Part shown: positions 7,037-14,694 of the stretch, piece after piece
Layout of the letters: each line of letters opens with the position of its first letter
Position numbering within the stretch: the first letter of the stretch is position 1
Source of the DNA: Methylobacteriaceae bacterium
GTDB taxonomy: Bacteria > Pseudomonadota > Alphaproteobacteria > Rhizobiales > Beijerinckiaceae
Assembly: GCA_019247255.1 (NCBI GenBank)
Contig: JAFAPJ010000379.1
Span: forward strand, 1-16,026
Length of the DNA stretch: 16,026 nt
Reading direction: 5' to 3'
Notes under the pieces: generated by a model
Database searches by the model: none
What the model saw: only the letters and a program-made list of their open reading frames with translations
Told to the model about the DNA's origin: nothing
Made by a program: the position numbers and the translations under genes

Positions 7037-8557
7037 TCAGATGGTCTGGTTGTAGGCGCCGACCTCCGGGTTCTCCCGCAGGATCCCGTCGAGGCTCGCG
7101 AACATCTCGCGCATCCGCGCCTCGGAGGCCGGGCTCTCGACCACCACCACGAGCTCGGGCTTGTTCGAGGAGGCCCGCACGAGACCCCAGGTCCCGTCCT
7201 CGACCGTGACGCGAGCGCCGTTGACCGTCACGATGTCCCGGATCGGTTGGCCGGCGAGCGGCTGACCCTGCGACCGCATGGCTTCGAGCCGCTCGCGCAC
7301 GCGGCCGACGACGTCGTATTTCACCTCGTCCGCGCAATGGGGCGACATGGTGGGCGAGCCCCAGGTCCTGGGCAGCTCGGCGTGAAGCTCGGACAGGGTC
7401 CGGCCCGGATTGCGGTCGAGCATGTCGAGAACCGCGATCGCGGTGACGAGGCCGTCGTCGTAGCCGCGCCCGACCGGCGCGTTGAAGAAGAAATGGCCCG
7501 ACTTCTCGAAGCCCGCCAGCGCGCCGAGCTCCTTCACCCGGCGCTTGATGTAGGAATGGCCCGTCTTCCAGTAATCCGTGCGGGCCCCGAGCTCCTGCAG
7601 AACGGGGTCCGTCATGAAAAGGCCGGTCGATTTCACGTCGACCACGAATTGCGACGGCCCATGCACCCGGGCGAGGTCGCGGGCGAGCATCGCGCCGACC
7701 TTGTCGGCGAAGATCTCGTGGCCGGTCTCGTCGACGACGCCGCAGCGGTCGCCGTCGCCGTCGAAGCCCAGCGCGAGATCGGCCCCCTCCTGGCGCACGG
7801 CATCCGCCATGGCGTGGAGCATCTCCAGGTCCTCGGGGTTCGGGTTGTAGCGCGGGAAGGTGTAGTCGAGCTCGGCGTCGAGCGGGATCACCTCGCAGCC
7901 GAGCGCGGACAGAGCCCGCGGCGCGAAGGCCCCCGCCGTGCCGTTGCCGCAGGCCGCGATCACCCGAAGCCTGCGCGACAGCTTCGGCCGTCCCGCGAGG
8001 TCCGCGATGTAGCGCTCGGCAAGGTCGGGCACGAAGACGTAGGAGCCGCCGCCCGCGAGCGCGAAATCGCCCCCGAGAACGATCTCGCGCAACGCGCCCA
8101 TCTCGTCCGGCCCGAAGGTCACGGGCCGTTCGGCCCCCATCTTCACGCCGGTCCAGCCGTTGTCGTTATGCGAAGCCGTCACCATGGCGACGGCCGGCAC
8201 GTCGAGCGCGAACTGGGCGAAATAGGCCATCGGCGACAGCGCGAGGCCGATGTCGTGCACCCGGCAGCCAGCCGCCATGAGCCCTGAGACGAGCGCGTAT
8301 TTCACGCTCGACGAGTAGGACCGGAAGTCGTGGCCCGTGACGATCTCCCGCCGAACCCCGAGGCGCCCGAGCAGCGTGCCGAGTCCGAGCCCGAGCGCCT
8401 GCACGCCCATGAGGTTGATCTCGGGCGGGACGGACGATCCCGGATGGCCGATCCACCAGCGCGCGTCGTACTCGCGAAAGCCCGTCGGCTTGACGAGCGG
8501 CAGGCTTTCGAACTCGTAGGTATTGGGTCGGAGCGCCGGGCGCGGCTTGGGATACAT
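7037..8557 (-). CDS. Phosphomannomutase/phosphoglucomutase (AlgC/ManB family)
   Basis: A 506-residue alpha-D-phosphohexomutase, which interconverts hexose 6-phosphate and hexose 1-phosphate and supplies GDP-mannose or UDP-glucose precursors for polysaccharides. All four signature loops are present in order: the phosphoserine loop TASHND with S129, the metal-binding loop GFDGDGDR (D266, D268, D270), the sugar-binding loop GFEKSGHFFFN (E351, S353) and the phosphate loop RASSNKPELVVVVES (R461–S475). The EKSGH form is typical of bifunctional PMM/PGM enzymes, but glucose versus mannose preference cannot be decided here. The ATG at 8557 has GAGGA seven bases upstream. It is a cytoplasmic enzyme, transcribed alone, convergent with the pseudopilin gene and divergent from the AbrB-family gene. 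The symbol is left blank because several names (algC, manB, pgm) fit. Confidence 0.94.
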   Translation of the reverse strand: MYPKPRPALRPNTYEFESLPLVKPTGFREYDARWWIGHPGSSVPPEINLMGVQALGLGLGTLLGRLGVRREIVTGHDFRSYSSSVKYALVSGLMAAGCRVHDIGLALSPMAYFAQFALDVPAVAMVTASHNDNGWTGVKMGAERPVTFGPDEMGALREIVLGGDFALAGGGSYVFVPDLAERYIADLAGRPKLSRRLRVIAACGNGTAGAFAPRALSALGCEVIPLDAELDYTFPRYNPNPEDLEMLHAMADAVRQEGADLALGFDGDGDRCGVVDETGHEIFADKVGAMLARDLARVHGPSQFVVDVKSTGLFMTDPVLQELGARTDYWKTGHSYIKRRVKELGALAGFEKSGHFFFNAPVGRGYDDGLVTAIAVLDMLDRNPGRTLSELHAELPRTWGSPTMSPHCADEVKYDVVGRVRERLEAMRSQGQPLAGQPIRDIVTVNGARVTVEDGTWGLVRASSNKPELVVVVESPASEARMREMFASLDGILRENPEVGAYNQTI

Positions 8558-8635
8558 GCGGTCGTCCTCGAGCGATTTGCCCCGCGCTTACGCGATCGGC
8601 GGCCCGATGGGAAACCGTCCGGACCAGGCCGGCCG

Positions 8636-9688
8636 ATGAGGTCGATTCCGTCCTGGGCAGGCCTCGGCGGCCTCTCCCTCGCCCTGACCTTGGCCCTCCA
8701 GGCCGCGCGGCTGCCCGCGTCGCTTCTTCTGGGTCCGATGCTGGCGGGCATCGCGCTCGGGGTCACGGGCATCCGGATCCGGGTTCCACGGCCGGCCTTC
8801 CTGGCCGCCCAGGCCGCGGTCGGCTGCCTCATCGCGCATTCGATCACGGCCGGCATCGTGGCATCCGTGCTCCAGGATTGGGTCGCGATGCTGCTCGTCG
8901 GCCTCTCGACGATCGTGTCGGCCGCGATGGTCGCCTGGGCTCTCGGGCGAAGCGGCCGGCTGCCCGGCACGACGGCCGCCTGGGGCGCCTCGCCCGGCGG
9001 CGCCTCCGCCATGGTGGCGATGGCGGAGGAGTTCGGGGCTGACGCCCGAATCGTCGCCTTCATGCAATATGCGCGCGTCGCCTGCGTGGTGCTGACCGCC
9101 TCGGCGGTCGCCCGGGTCGCGATGGGAGACGCGGCCGGCGCCACGCCGGCCTTGCCCGCCTTGCCGGCGCCCTTCGATTTCGGCGGCTTCGTCCTGACGA
9201 TCGCGGTCGCGGCGGCCGGGATCGCGCTCGCGAGCGCGCTTCGCGTGCCGGCGGCGGGGCTTCTCGGGCCGCTCCTCCTCGGCTCCGTCCTGCACGCGGC
9301 CGACCTCGCGACCATGACGCTACCGGATCCGGTGCTCGCGCTCTCCTACGCGGCGATCGGCTGGTATGTCGGCCTGCGCTTCACGCGCGAGACGCTGGCT
9401 CTCGTCTGGCGCGCCCTCCCCCACATGCTCGCCGCGACCTTCGCGATGATCGCGCTCGGGGCCGGCTCCGCGCTCCTCCTCGTTCGGCTTCGGCACACGG
9501 ATCCGCTGACCGCATTCCTCGCGACGACGCCCGGCGGGATCGACTCCGTCGCGATCATCGCGGTCGGGTCCGGCACGGACGTCCCCTTCGTGCTGGCCTT
9601 GCAGACGCTGCGGGTGCTCCTCGTCGTCGTGACGGGCGCGCCCGTCGCCCGGCTCGTGGCGCGGCTCTCGGCGCGCCAGACCGGCTGA
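8636..9688 (+). CDS. AbrB-family membrane protein (internally duplicated)
   Basis: A 350-residue, very hydrophobic protein with about ten membrane segments, matching the AbrB family (often misnamed 'ammonia monooxygenase'). The internal duplication is visible: LPASLLLGPMLAGIAL near residue 27 and WGASPGGASAMVAMAEEFG near 115 are mirrored by VPAAGLLGPLLLGSVL near 204 and TTPGGIDSVAIIAVGSGTD near 298. Each half also ends with a similar QYARV or LQTLRV stretch. Some members have been described as regulators or transporters, but the substrate is not established and I do not assign one. The ATG at 8636 is 78 bases from the divergent phosphohexomutase start; longer in-frame extensions would overlap that gene and lack membrane character. 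A small stem-loop and octamer repeats follow the stop. Confidence 0.88.
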   Translation: MRSIPSWAGLGGLSLALTLALQAARLPASLLLGPMLAGIALGVTGIRIRVPRPAFLAAQAAVGCLIAHSITAGIVASVLQDWVAMLLVGLSTIVSAAMVAWALGRSGRLPGTTAAWGASPGGASAMVAMAEEFGADARIVAFMQYARVACVVLTASAVARVAMGDAAGATPALPALPAPFDFGGFVLTIAVAAAGIALASALRVPAAGLLGPLLLGSVLHAADLATMTLPDPVLALSYAAIGWYVGLRFTRETLALVWRALPHMLAATFAMIALGAGSALLLVRLRHTDPLTAFLATTPGGIDSVAIIAVGSGTDVPFVLALQTLRVLLVVVTGAPVARLVARLSARQTG

Positions 9689-9700
9689 CGAGCCGTCACA

Positions 9701-9740
9701 GGATCACGGGATCGGAGGATCGCCCGATCCCAGGATCGGT
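9701..9740 (+). repeat. Five 8-bp imperfect tandem units with phased GATC
   Basis: The units are GGATCACG, GGATCGGA, GGATCGCC, CGATCCCA and GGATCGGT. GATC starts at 9702, 9710, 9718, 9726 and 9734, exactly 8 bases apart. The array starts 13 bases after the AbrB-family stop and ends about 100 bases before alaS. The four units that share GGATC suggest slippage duplication followed by drift. Confidence 0.7.
9708..9731 (+). other. 8-bp stem-loop after the AbrB-family gene
   Basis: GGGATCGG (9708–9715) pairs perfectly with CCGATCCC (9724–9731) around an 8-base loop, inside the octamer array. No T-run follows, so it is at most a weak or factor-assisted terminator for the upstream gene, or a structure in the alaS leader. 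A smaller perfect stem, TGACG-AGC-CGTCA, overlaps the upstream stop codon (9686–9698). Confidence 0.4.
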
Positions 9741-9786
9741 CCGGCCCGGGCGCCGCCTCGACAGAGCCGGAACCGGCCCGTAGAAC

Positions 9787-9802
9787 CCGGCCGTCCGGCC
9801 GT
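9787..9802 (+). repeat. Direct 8-bp duplication in the alaS leader
   Basis: CCGGCCGT occurs twice back to back and runs into a partial third copy (CCG). It is a second octamer duplication within the same 149-base gap. It is short and could be chance in GC-rich DNA. Confidence 0.5.
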
Positions 9803-9837
9803 CCGCCTGGCGCGCGTGGCCCCACGGTGCTGTCCCC

Positions 9838-12486
9838 ATGTCCGGCGTCAACGAGATCAGGTCCGCGTTCCTCGACTACTTCGCGAAGAACGGCCACGAG
9901 GTCGTGGCGTCCTCGCCGCTCGTCCCGCGCAACGACCCGACCTTGATGTTCACCAATGCCGGGATGGTGCAGTTCAAGAACGTCTTCACCGGCGTCGAGA
10001 AGCGCGCCTACGACCGGGCCGCCACGGCCCAGAAATGCGTGCGCGCGGGCGGCAAGCACAACGATCTCGACAACGTCGGGTATACGGCCCGACACCACAC
10101 CTTCTTCGAGATGCTGGGGAATTTCTCCTTCGGCGACTACTTCAAGGAACGGGCGATCGAGCTCGCCTGGAACCTCGTCACGAAGGAGTTCGGGCTTTCG
10201 CGGGACCGGCTTCTCGTCACGGTCTATTCGGAGGACGAGGAGGCGGCCGGCCTCTGGCGGAGGATCGCGGGCTTCCCGGACGAGCGCATCATCCGCATCC
10301 CGACCTCGGATAATTTTTGGCAGATGGGCGACACCGGTCCCTGCGGGCCGTGCTCGGAGATCTTCATCGACCAGGGCCCCGCCCTGCAGGGCGGCCCGCC
10401 CGGCTCGCCGGACCAGGACGGGGATCGCTTCCTCGAGTTCTGGAACCTCGTCTTCATGCAGTTCGACCAGGTCGAGCCAGGCAGCCGCGTGCCGCTGCCC
10501 CGGCCGTCGATCGATACCGGCATGGGGCTCGAGCGGATGGCCGCCATCCTTCAGGGCGTCCACTCGAACTACGACACGGACCTTTTCCGCACGTTGATCG
10601 ACGCGGTCGCGCACGCGGTCTCGCGGGCGCCTGAGCCCGAGACGCGCGCCTCCTACCGGGTGATCGCCGATCACCTGCGCGCCTCGGCCTTCCTGGTCGC
10701 GGACGGCGTGCTGCCCTCGAACGAGGGGCGCGGCTACGTGCTGCGCCGCATCATGCGGCGCGCCATGCGCCACGCCGAGCTGCTGGGAGCGCGCGAACCG
10801 GTCATGTTCCGGCTCGTGCCCGCGCTCGTGCGCGAGATGGGGCAGGCCTATCCAGAGCTCCTGCGGGCGGAGGCGCTGATCGGCGAGACTCTCCGGCTCG
10901 AGGAGACGCGCTTCCGGCGGACGCTCGAGCGTGGCCTCGCGATGCTCGACGAGGCGAGCCGGACGCTCGCACCCGGCGCCTCGCTCCCCGGCGAGACGGC
11001 CTTCACCCTCTACGACACGTTCGGCTTCCCGCTCGACCTGACGCAGGACGCGCTCAAGGCGCGCGGCGTCGGCGTCGACACGGATGGCTTCAAGGCCGCC
11101 ATGCGGCGCCAGCGCGAGAAGGCGCGGGCCGCCTGGGCCGGGTCGGGCGAGGCCGCGACGGACACGATCTGGTATGGGCTGCGCGACCGGCTCGGCGCGA
11201 CCGAGTTCCTCGGCTATGACACGGAGAGCGCCGAGGGCGTGGTCACGGCGCTGCTCAGCGACGGACGCGAGGTCCAGGCGCTTGAAGCGGGCGAACGTGG
11301 GCTCGCGATCCTCAACCAGACGCCGTTCTACGCCGAATCCGGCGGGCAGGTCGGCGACACCGGGATCTTCACGGGCGCCGGCCTCAGGGTCCGCGTGAGC
11401 GACACGGAGAAGAAGCTCGGCGACCTCTTCGTCCACCACGTCGCCGTGGAGGACGGGACGCTCGTGCTCGGCGCCTCGCTGCAGCTCGCGGTCGAGACTG
11501 CGCGGCGGTCCGCGATCCGAGGCCATCACTCGGCGACCCACCTCCTGCACGAAGCCTTGCGGCGCGTCCTCGGCGACCACGTCGCCCAGAAGGGGTCGCT
11601 GGTCGAGCCCGGACGCCTGCGCTTCGATTTCAGCCACCCGAAACCGATGAGCCCGGCCGAGATCGCGGATGTCGAGGACATCGCGAACCGGCTCGTGCTC
11701 CGCAACGAACCGGTCGTGACCCGGCTCATGGCGGTCGACGACGCGGTCGCGTCCGGCGCCCGCGCGCTCTTCGGGGAGAAGTACGGGGACGAGGTCCGGG
11801 TGGTGTCGATGGGAACCGATCCCGGCGAGGCACGCGCCTTCTCGGTCGAGCTCTGCGGCGGCACGCACGTCGCGCGCACGGGCGATATCGGGATCATCGC
11901 CATCCTGTCCGAGAGCGCGGTCGCGGCCGGCGTGCGCCGGATCGAAGCACTGACGGGCGAGGCCGCGCGCCGGCACCTCACGGGCGAATCCCGCGCCCTG
12001 CGGGAGGTCGCGGCGGCCCTGAAGGCGCCGCTCGCGGACGTGCCGGAGCGGCTGACCACCCTGCTCGAGGAGCGGCGCCGGCTCGAGCGCGACCTCGCCG
12101 AGGCGCGCCGCCGGCTCGCCATGGGCGGAGGCGCCGGCCAGGACGAGATCCGGATCGTCAGCGGGGTCAATTACCTCGCCAAGGTGCTGCGGGACGTGCC
12201 GGCCAGGGACCTGAAGCCGCTCGTCGACGAGGCGAAGAAACGCGTCGGCTCCGGCGTCATCGCCTTCGTGGCGGTCGACAAGGACGAGCGCGCGAGCCTC
12301 ATCGTCGGCGTCACGGACGATCAGGTCGGCCGGACGAACGCGGTCGATCTCGTGCGGACGGGCGCGGCCGCGCTCGGCGGCAAGGGCGGTGGCGGCCGAC
12401 CGGACATGGCCCAGGCCGGCGGGCCGGACGGCGCCAAGGCGGAAGCGGCGCTCGCGGCCGTCGAGGCGGCGCTCGCGGCCGCCTGA
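9838..12486 (+). CDS. alaS: Alanyl-tRNA synthetase
   Basis: An 882-residue class II synthetase, the normal full length. It charges tRNA-Ala and removes mischarged Ser or Gly. The N-terminal catalytic domain shows [33 protein letters not shown] and [15 protein letters not shown], then [19 protein letters not shown]. The editing domain carries its metal ligands: HxxxH at H564–H568 (HSATH) and CGGTH at C673–H677. A coiled-coil stretch rich in Arg/Leu/Glu (about 715–760) leads to a C-terminal C-Ala domain ending in a Gly-rich [16 protein letters not shown] motif. The start [15 protein letters not shown] matches the family, although no clear Shine-Dalgarno precedes it. The stop is one base before the ATG of the channel gene, so the two are probably cotranscribed. 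Confidence 0.98.
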   Translation: MSGVNEIRSAFLDYFAKNGHEVVASSPLVPRNDPTLMFTNAGMVQFKNVFTGVEKRAYDRAATAQKCVRAGGKHNDLDNVGYTARHHTFFEMLGNFSFGDYFKERAIELAWNLVTKEFGLSRDRLLVTVYSEDEEAAGLWRRIAGFPDERIIRIPTSDNFWQMGDTGPCGPCSEIFIDQGPALQGGPPGSPDQDGDRFLEFWNLVFMQFDQVEPGSRVPLPRPSIDTGMGLERMAAILQGVHSNYDTDLFRTLIDAVAHAVSRAPEPETRASYRVIADHLRASAFLVADGVLPSNEGRGYVLRRIMRRAMRHAELLGAREPVMFRLVPALVREMGQAYPELLRAEALIGETLRLEETRFRRTLERGLAMLDEASRTLAPGASLPGETAFTLYDTFGFPLDLTQDALKARGVGVDTDGFKAAMRRQREKARAAWAGSGEAATDTIWYGLRDRLGATEFLGYDTESAEGVVTALLSDGREVQALEAGERGLAILNQTPFYAESGGQVGDTGIFTGAGLRVRVSDTEKKLGDLFVHHVAVEDGTLVLGASLQLAVETARRSAIRGHHSATHLLHEALRRVLGDHVAQKGSLVEPGRLRFDFSHPKPMSPAEIADVEDIANRLVLRNEPVVTRLMAVDDAVASGARALFGEKYGDEVRVVSMGTDPGEARAFSVELCGGTHVARTGDIGIIAILSESAVAAGVRRIEALTGEAARRHLTGESRALREVAAALKAPLADVPERLTTLLEERRRLERDLAEARRRLAMGGGAGQDEIRIVSGVNYLAKVLRDVPARDLKPLVDEAKKRVGSGVIAFVAVDKDERASLIVGVTDDQVGRTNAVDLVRTGAAALGGKGGGGRPDMAQAGGPDGAKAEAALAAVEAALAAA

Positions 12487-12487
12487 C

Positions 12488-13657
12488 ATGCCGGAGGACG
12501 TGCCGAGGGTCACCCTGCGCCGGCGCGTCTTCGAGCTCATCGATCACGGCTCGACCGACCTGCCTTCGCGGCTCGTCGACGGATTTCTCATCGCGCTGAT
12601 CGTCGTCAACGTCGTGGCGACCGTCCTCGACTCGGTGCCCGACCTCGCGACGCGTTACGAGGCGGCCTACTCGGCGCTCGAGCTCGTCTCGGTCGGGATC
12701 TTCACGGCCGAGTACCTGCTGCGACTCTGGTGCGCCCCGGAACACGTGCTCCACGGCCGTCTCGGAGCCTGGCGATCGAGGTTCGCGGCCGCGACCCGGC
12801 CAAGCCTTCTCATCGACCTCGCGGCGATCGCGCCCGTCTACGTGGCGCTCCTGACGCCGCTCGATCTGCGCGTCCTCCTGGTCCTGCGCCTCCTCCGTTT
12901 CCTCAAGCTCGCGCGCTACTCGCCGGGCCTCGCCACCCTCATCGAGGCGATCGTGGCGGAGCGACGCGCGCTCGGCGCCTGCGTCGTGATCCTGCTCGGA
13001 GGCGTACTCTTCGCCGCCTCGCTCATGCACTACGCGGAGGCCGACGCGCAGCCGGACAAGTTCGGCACCATCCCGGACGCGATGTACTGGGCCTTCATCA
13101 CGCTGACCACCGTCGGATACGGCGACGTCGTGCCCGTGACGCCGCTCGGCAAGGCCATCGCGTCGCTCAGCGCGATGCTGGGCATCGTCTCGCTCGCCCT
13201 CCCGGTCGGCATCCTGGCCTCGACCTTCGCGGAGGAGATCCGCCGGCGCGACTTCGTCGTGACGATGACGATGGTCGCGAAGGTGCCGCTCTTCGCCGAG
13301 CTCTCCGCGTCCGAGATCGGCGCGATCATGCGCCACCTGCAGGCCCGCACGGTCGAGCCCGGGGAAGCGATCGTGCGCAAGGGCGAGCCCGCGACCGCCA
13401 TGTTCTTCATCACGGGCGGCAACGCCGAGGTGGATCTCGGGGCCCGGACGGTCCGCCTCGGACCCGGCGACTTCTTCGGCGAGATGGGCCTCCTCGCCAA
13501 GCGGCCCCGGAACGCGACGGTCTTCGCGGCGACGCCGATGCGTCTTCTCGCGCTCGAGGGCGACGACCTGCGCTACCTGATGAGCCAGACGCCCAAGATG
13601 GCGGCTCAGATCCAGCGCGTCGCCGAGCGGCGCGCGGAGGCGGCGGGCTCCGGCTGA
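12488..13657 (+). CDS. Cyclic-nucleotide-binding, voltage-sensor-type potassium channel
   Basis: A 389-residue inner-membrane channel with the six-helix layout: S1 about 31–50, S2 60–82, S3 106–122 and S4 127–144 with Arg/Lys at 128, 134, 137, 140 and 143. S5 is about 160–182, then the pore helix and a canonical K+ selectivity filter TTVGYGD (207–213), with S6 about 222–246. A short linker (EEIRRRDFV) leads to a C-terminal cyclic-nucleotide-binding domain (264–380) with FFGEMGLL (329–336) and the phosphate-binding Arg at 341. The layout and the linker/CNBD wording closely resemble MloK1 of Mesorhizobium loti, so gating by cAMP or cGMP is likely; residue 342 is Asn where MloK1-like proteins often have Ser. 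Its ATG is one base after the alaS stop and no separate ribosome site is evident, suggesting translational coupling. The stop is 13 bases from a convergent gene. Confidence 0.93.
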   Translation: MPEDVPRVTLRRRVFELIDHGSTDLPSRLVDGFLIALIVVNVVATVLDSVPDLATRYEAAYSALELVSVGIFTAEYLLRLWCAPEHVLHGRLGAWRSRFAAATRPSLLIDLAAIAPVYVALLTPLDLRVLLVLRLLRFLKLARYSPGLATLIEAIVAERRALGACVVILLGGVLFAASLMHYAEADAQPDKFGTIPDAMYWAFITLTTVGYGDVVPVTPLGKAIASLSAMLGIVSLALPVGILASTFAEEIRRRDFVVTMTMVAKVPLFAELSASEIGAIMRHLQARTVEPGEAIVRKGEPATAMFFITGGNAEVDLGARTVRLGPGDFFGEMGLLAKRPRNATVFAATPMRLLALEGDDLRYLMSQTPKMAAQIQRVAERRAEAAGSG

Positions 13658-13670
13658 GGCGCGGGTGCCG

Positions 13671-14198
13671 TCAGGATTTCAGCTGAGCGATCGTATAGGT
13701 CGCCGAGAGCCAGTTGCTCGGCACGCCGCTGAGAAAGGCCGAGAAGAGCTGGAACTGGTGAGTGTAGGTCGTCGTCACGACGACGCCGACCTGACCGGTC
13801 GGGATCGTGGCTGCGGCGGCGGTCTTCTCGGCATCGGTCAGCGAACGTCCGGTCGGGTAGGCGTAGACGGCGACCGGTCCCGAGCTCGACATCTGCACCT
13901 GGGCGAGCGTCAGCGTCAGCCGCGATTGCGCGAGCTGCGGCACGATGTTGGCGACGGTCATCGTCGAGGCGAGCGTCGTCAGCTCCGTCGCGCAGGTTCC
14001 GGCCGGGTTGTCGGAGCAGTCGGCCCAGGCCGCGGCGTATTGCGCGGCGAGCCGGTTGGCGCCGTTGAAGGCCTGGAACGCGACCCCGTATTCGACGACC
14101 CCGGCGGTCATCAGCAGCATGACGGGCAGGACGAGCGAGAACTCGACGATCGCGGTTCCGTCCGTTCGCCGGAGGAGGGAGCGCAGGTTGCGGCGCAT
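13671..14198 (-). CDS. TadE-like pseudopilin (third in window)
   Basis: A 175-residue protein: basic leader MRRNLRSLLRRTDG, then TAIVEFSLVLPVMLLMTAGV, the TadE motif with G14|T15 and Glu at +5, and a single membrane helix. The exported domain that follows has a Cys pair (DCSDNPAGTC) and a C-terminal half rich in Thr/Ala/Ser. It is likely another CpaA substrate of the TadE/TadG-like superfamily. It is the last gene of the right-hand minus-strand set, four bases after the preceding TadE-like gene, and convergent with the channel gene with only 13 bases between the stops. It may serve the pilus system in this window or a second one whose other genes lie beyond the right edge. Confidence 0.88.
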   Translation of the reverse strand: MRRNLRSLLRRTDGTAIVEFSLVLPVMLLMTAGVVEYGVAFQAFNGANRLAAQYAAAWADCSDNPAGTCATELTTLASTMTVANIVPQLAQSRLTLTLAQVQMSSSGPVAVYAYPTGRSLTDAEKTAAAATIPTGQVGVVVTTTYTHQFQLFSAFLSGVPSNWLSATYTIAQLKS

Positions 14199-14202
14199 GC
14201 GG

Positions 14203-14694
14203 TCAGCGCCCCTGCCGGCGCACGATCGCGCTCGCGCGCGCTTGGAACACCTGGCTCAGCCCCGGCCAGAGCACGGGCACCGATGCGACCGCCCGCAGCA
14301 CCAGGATGCTCGTCGTCGTGCCGTAATCGGCCGTGCCGTCCGTGACCGGGACGGAGGCGGCGGCGAGGCCCGTCACGGGGCGGATCTCGACCGCAAGCTG
14401 CGAGGCGTTCTTGGCGAAGGGTCCGGCATTGCTCTTGACGTTGTCCTTCAGGGTCGCGGCGTCCGGCGAGGTGGCCGGGTTGGCGAGCGAGAAGTTCGTC
14501 CGCAGTGCATCGGCCGTCTTGATCACGCCCGCATCCAGCGCGGATTGAGCGAGGTAAAAGAGGCCGATCTGCAAGGTCGCGAGCAGGATCAGGATGAAGG
14601 GCGCCGCGACGAGGGCGAACTCGACGGCCGCGGCGCCGCTCTCGTCGCGTCGGTAGACCTTCGCCGAACGCCTGAGCGCGCGCTTGAGGCTCAT
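14203..14694 (-). CDS. TadE-like pseudopilin (fourth in window)
   Basis: A 163-residue protein: leader MSLKRALRRSAKVYRRDESG, motif G20|A21 with Glu at +5 (AAAVEF), membrane segment ALVAAPFILILLATLQIGLF and an exported domain ending WPGLSQVFQARASAIVRRQG. The sequence RDESGAAAVEFALVAAPFIL is the standard TadE wording seen in many Hyphomicrobiales genomes. The wide-pseudopilin fold and cleavage by CpaA are expected from the family. Its ATG overlaps the TGA of the upstream large protein as ATGA, and its stop is four bases from the next TadE-like gene, so the three are a tight operon. It has no Cys in its mature part. Confidence 0.9.
   Translation of the reverse strand: MSLKRALRRSAKVYRRDESGAAAVEFALVAAPFILILLATLQIGLFYLAQSALDAGVIKTADALRTNFSLANPATSPDAATLKDNVKSNAGPFAKNASQLAVEIRPVTGLAAASVPVTDGTADYGTTTSILVLRAVASVPVLWPGLSQVFQARASAIVRRQGR

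Noticed and set aside
7247..8287. Open frame of 346 codons on the plus strand opposite the phosphohexomutase
   Set aside because: It is a shadow of a gene whose four active-site loops are intact on the minus strand.
8330..8635. N-terminal extension of the AbrB-family protein
   Set aside because: The extension overlaps the 5' part of the divergent phosphohexomutase and is charged and Arg-rich, unlike the membrane protein. The ATG at 8636 begins just before the first helix.
9708..9731. Intrinsic terminator after the AbrB-family gene
   Set aside because: The stem is real but there is no T-run after it on either strand, so I list it only as a stem-loop.
9701..9740. CRISPR array
   Set aside because: The units are 8 bases with no spacers between them; this is a simple tandem repeat.
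9346..12540. Open frame of 1064 codons on the minus strand opposite alaS
   Set aside because: It is antisense to a full-length, unmistakable alaS and its translation is low-complexity Arg/Asp/Glu/Ala text without domains. Long antisense frames are expected in GC-rich coding DNA.
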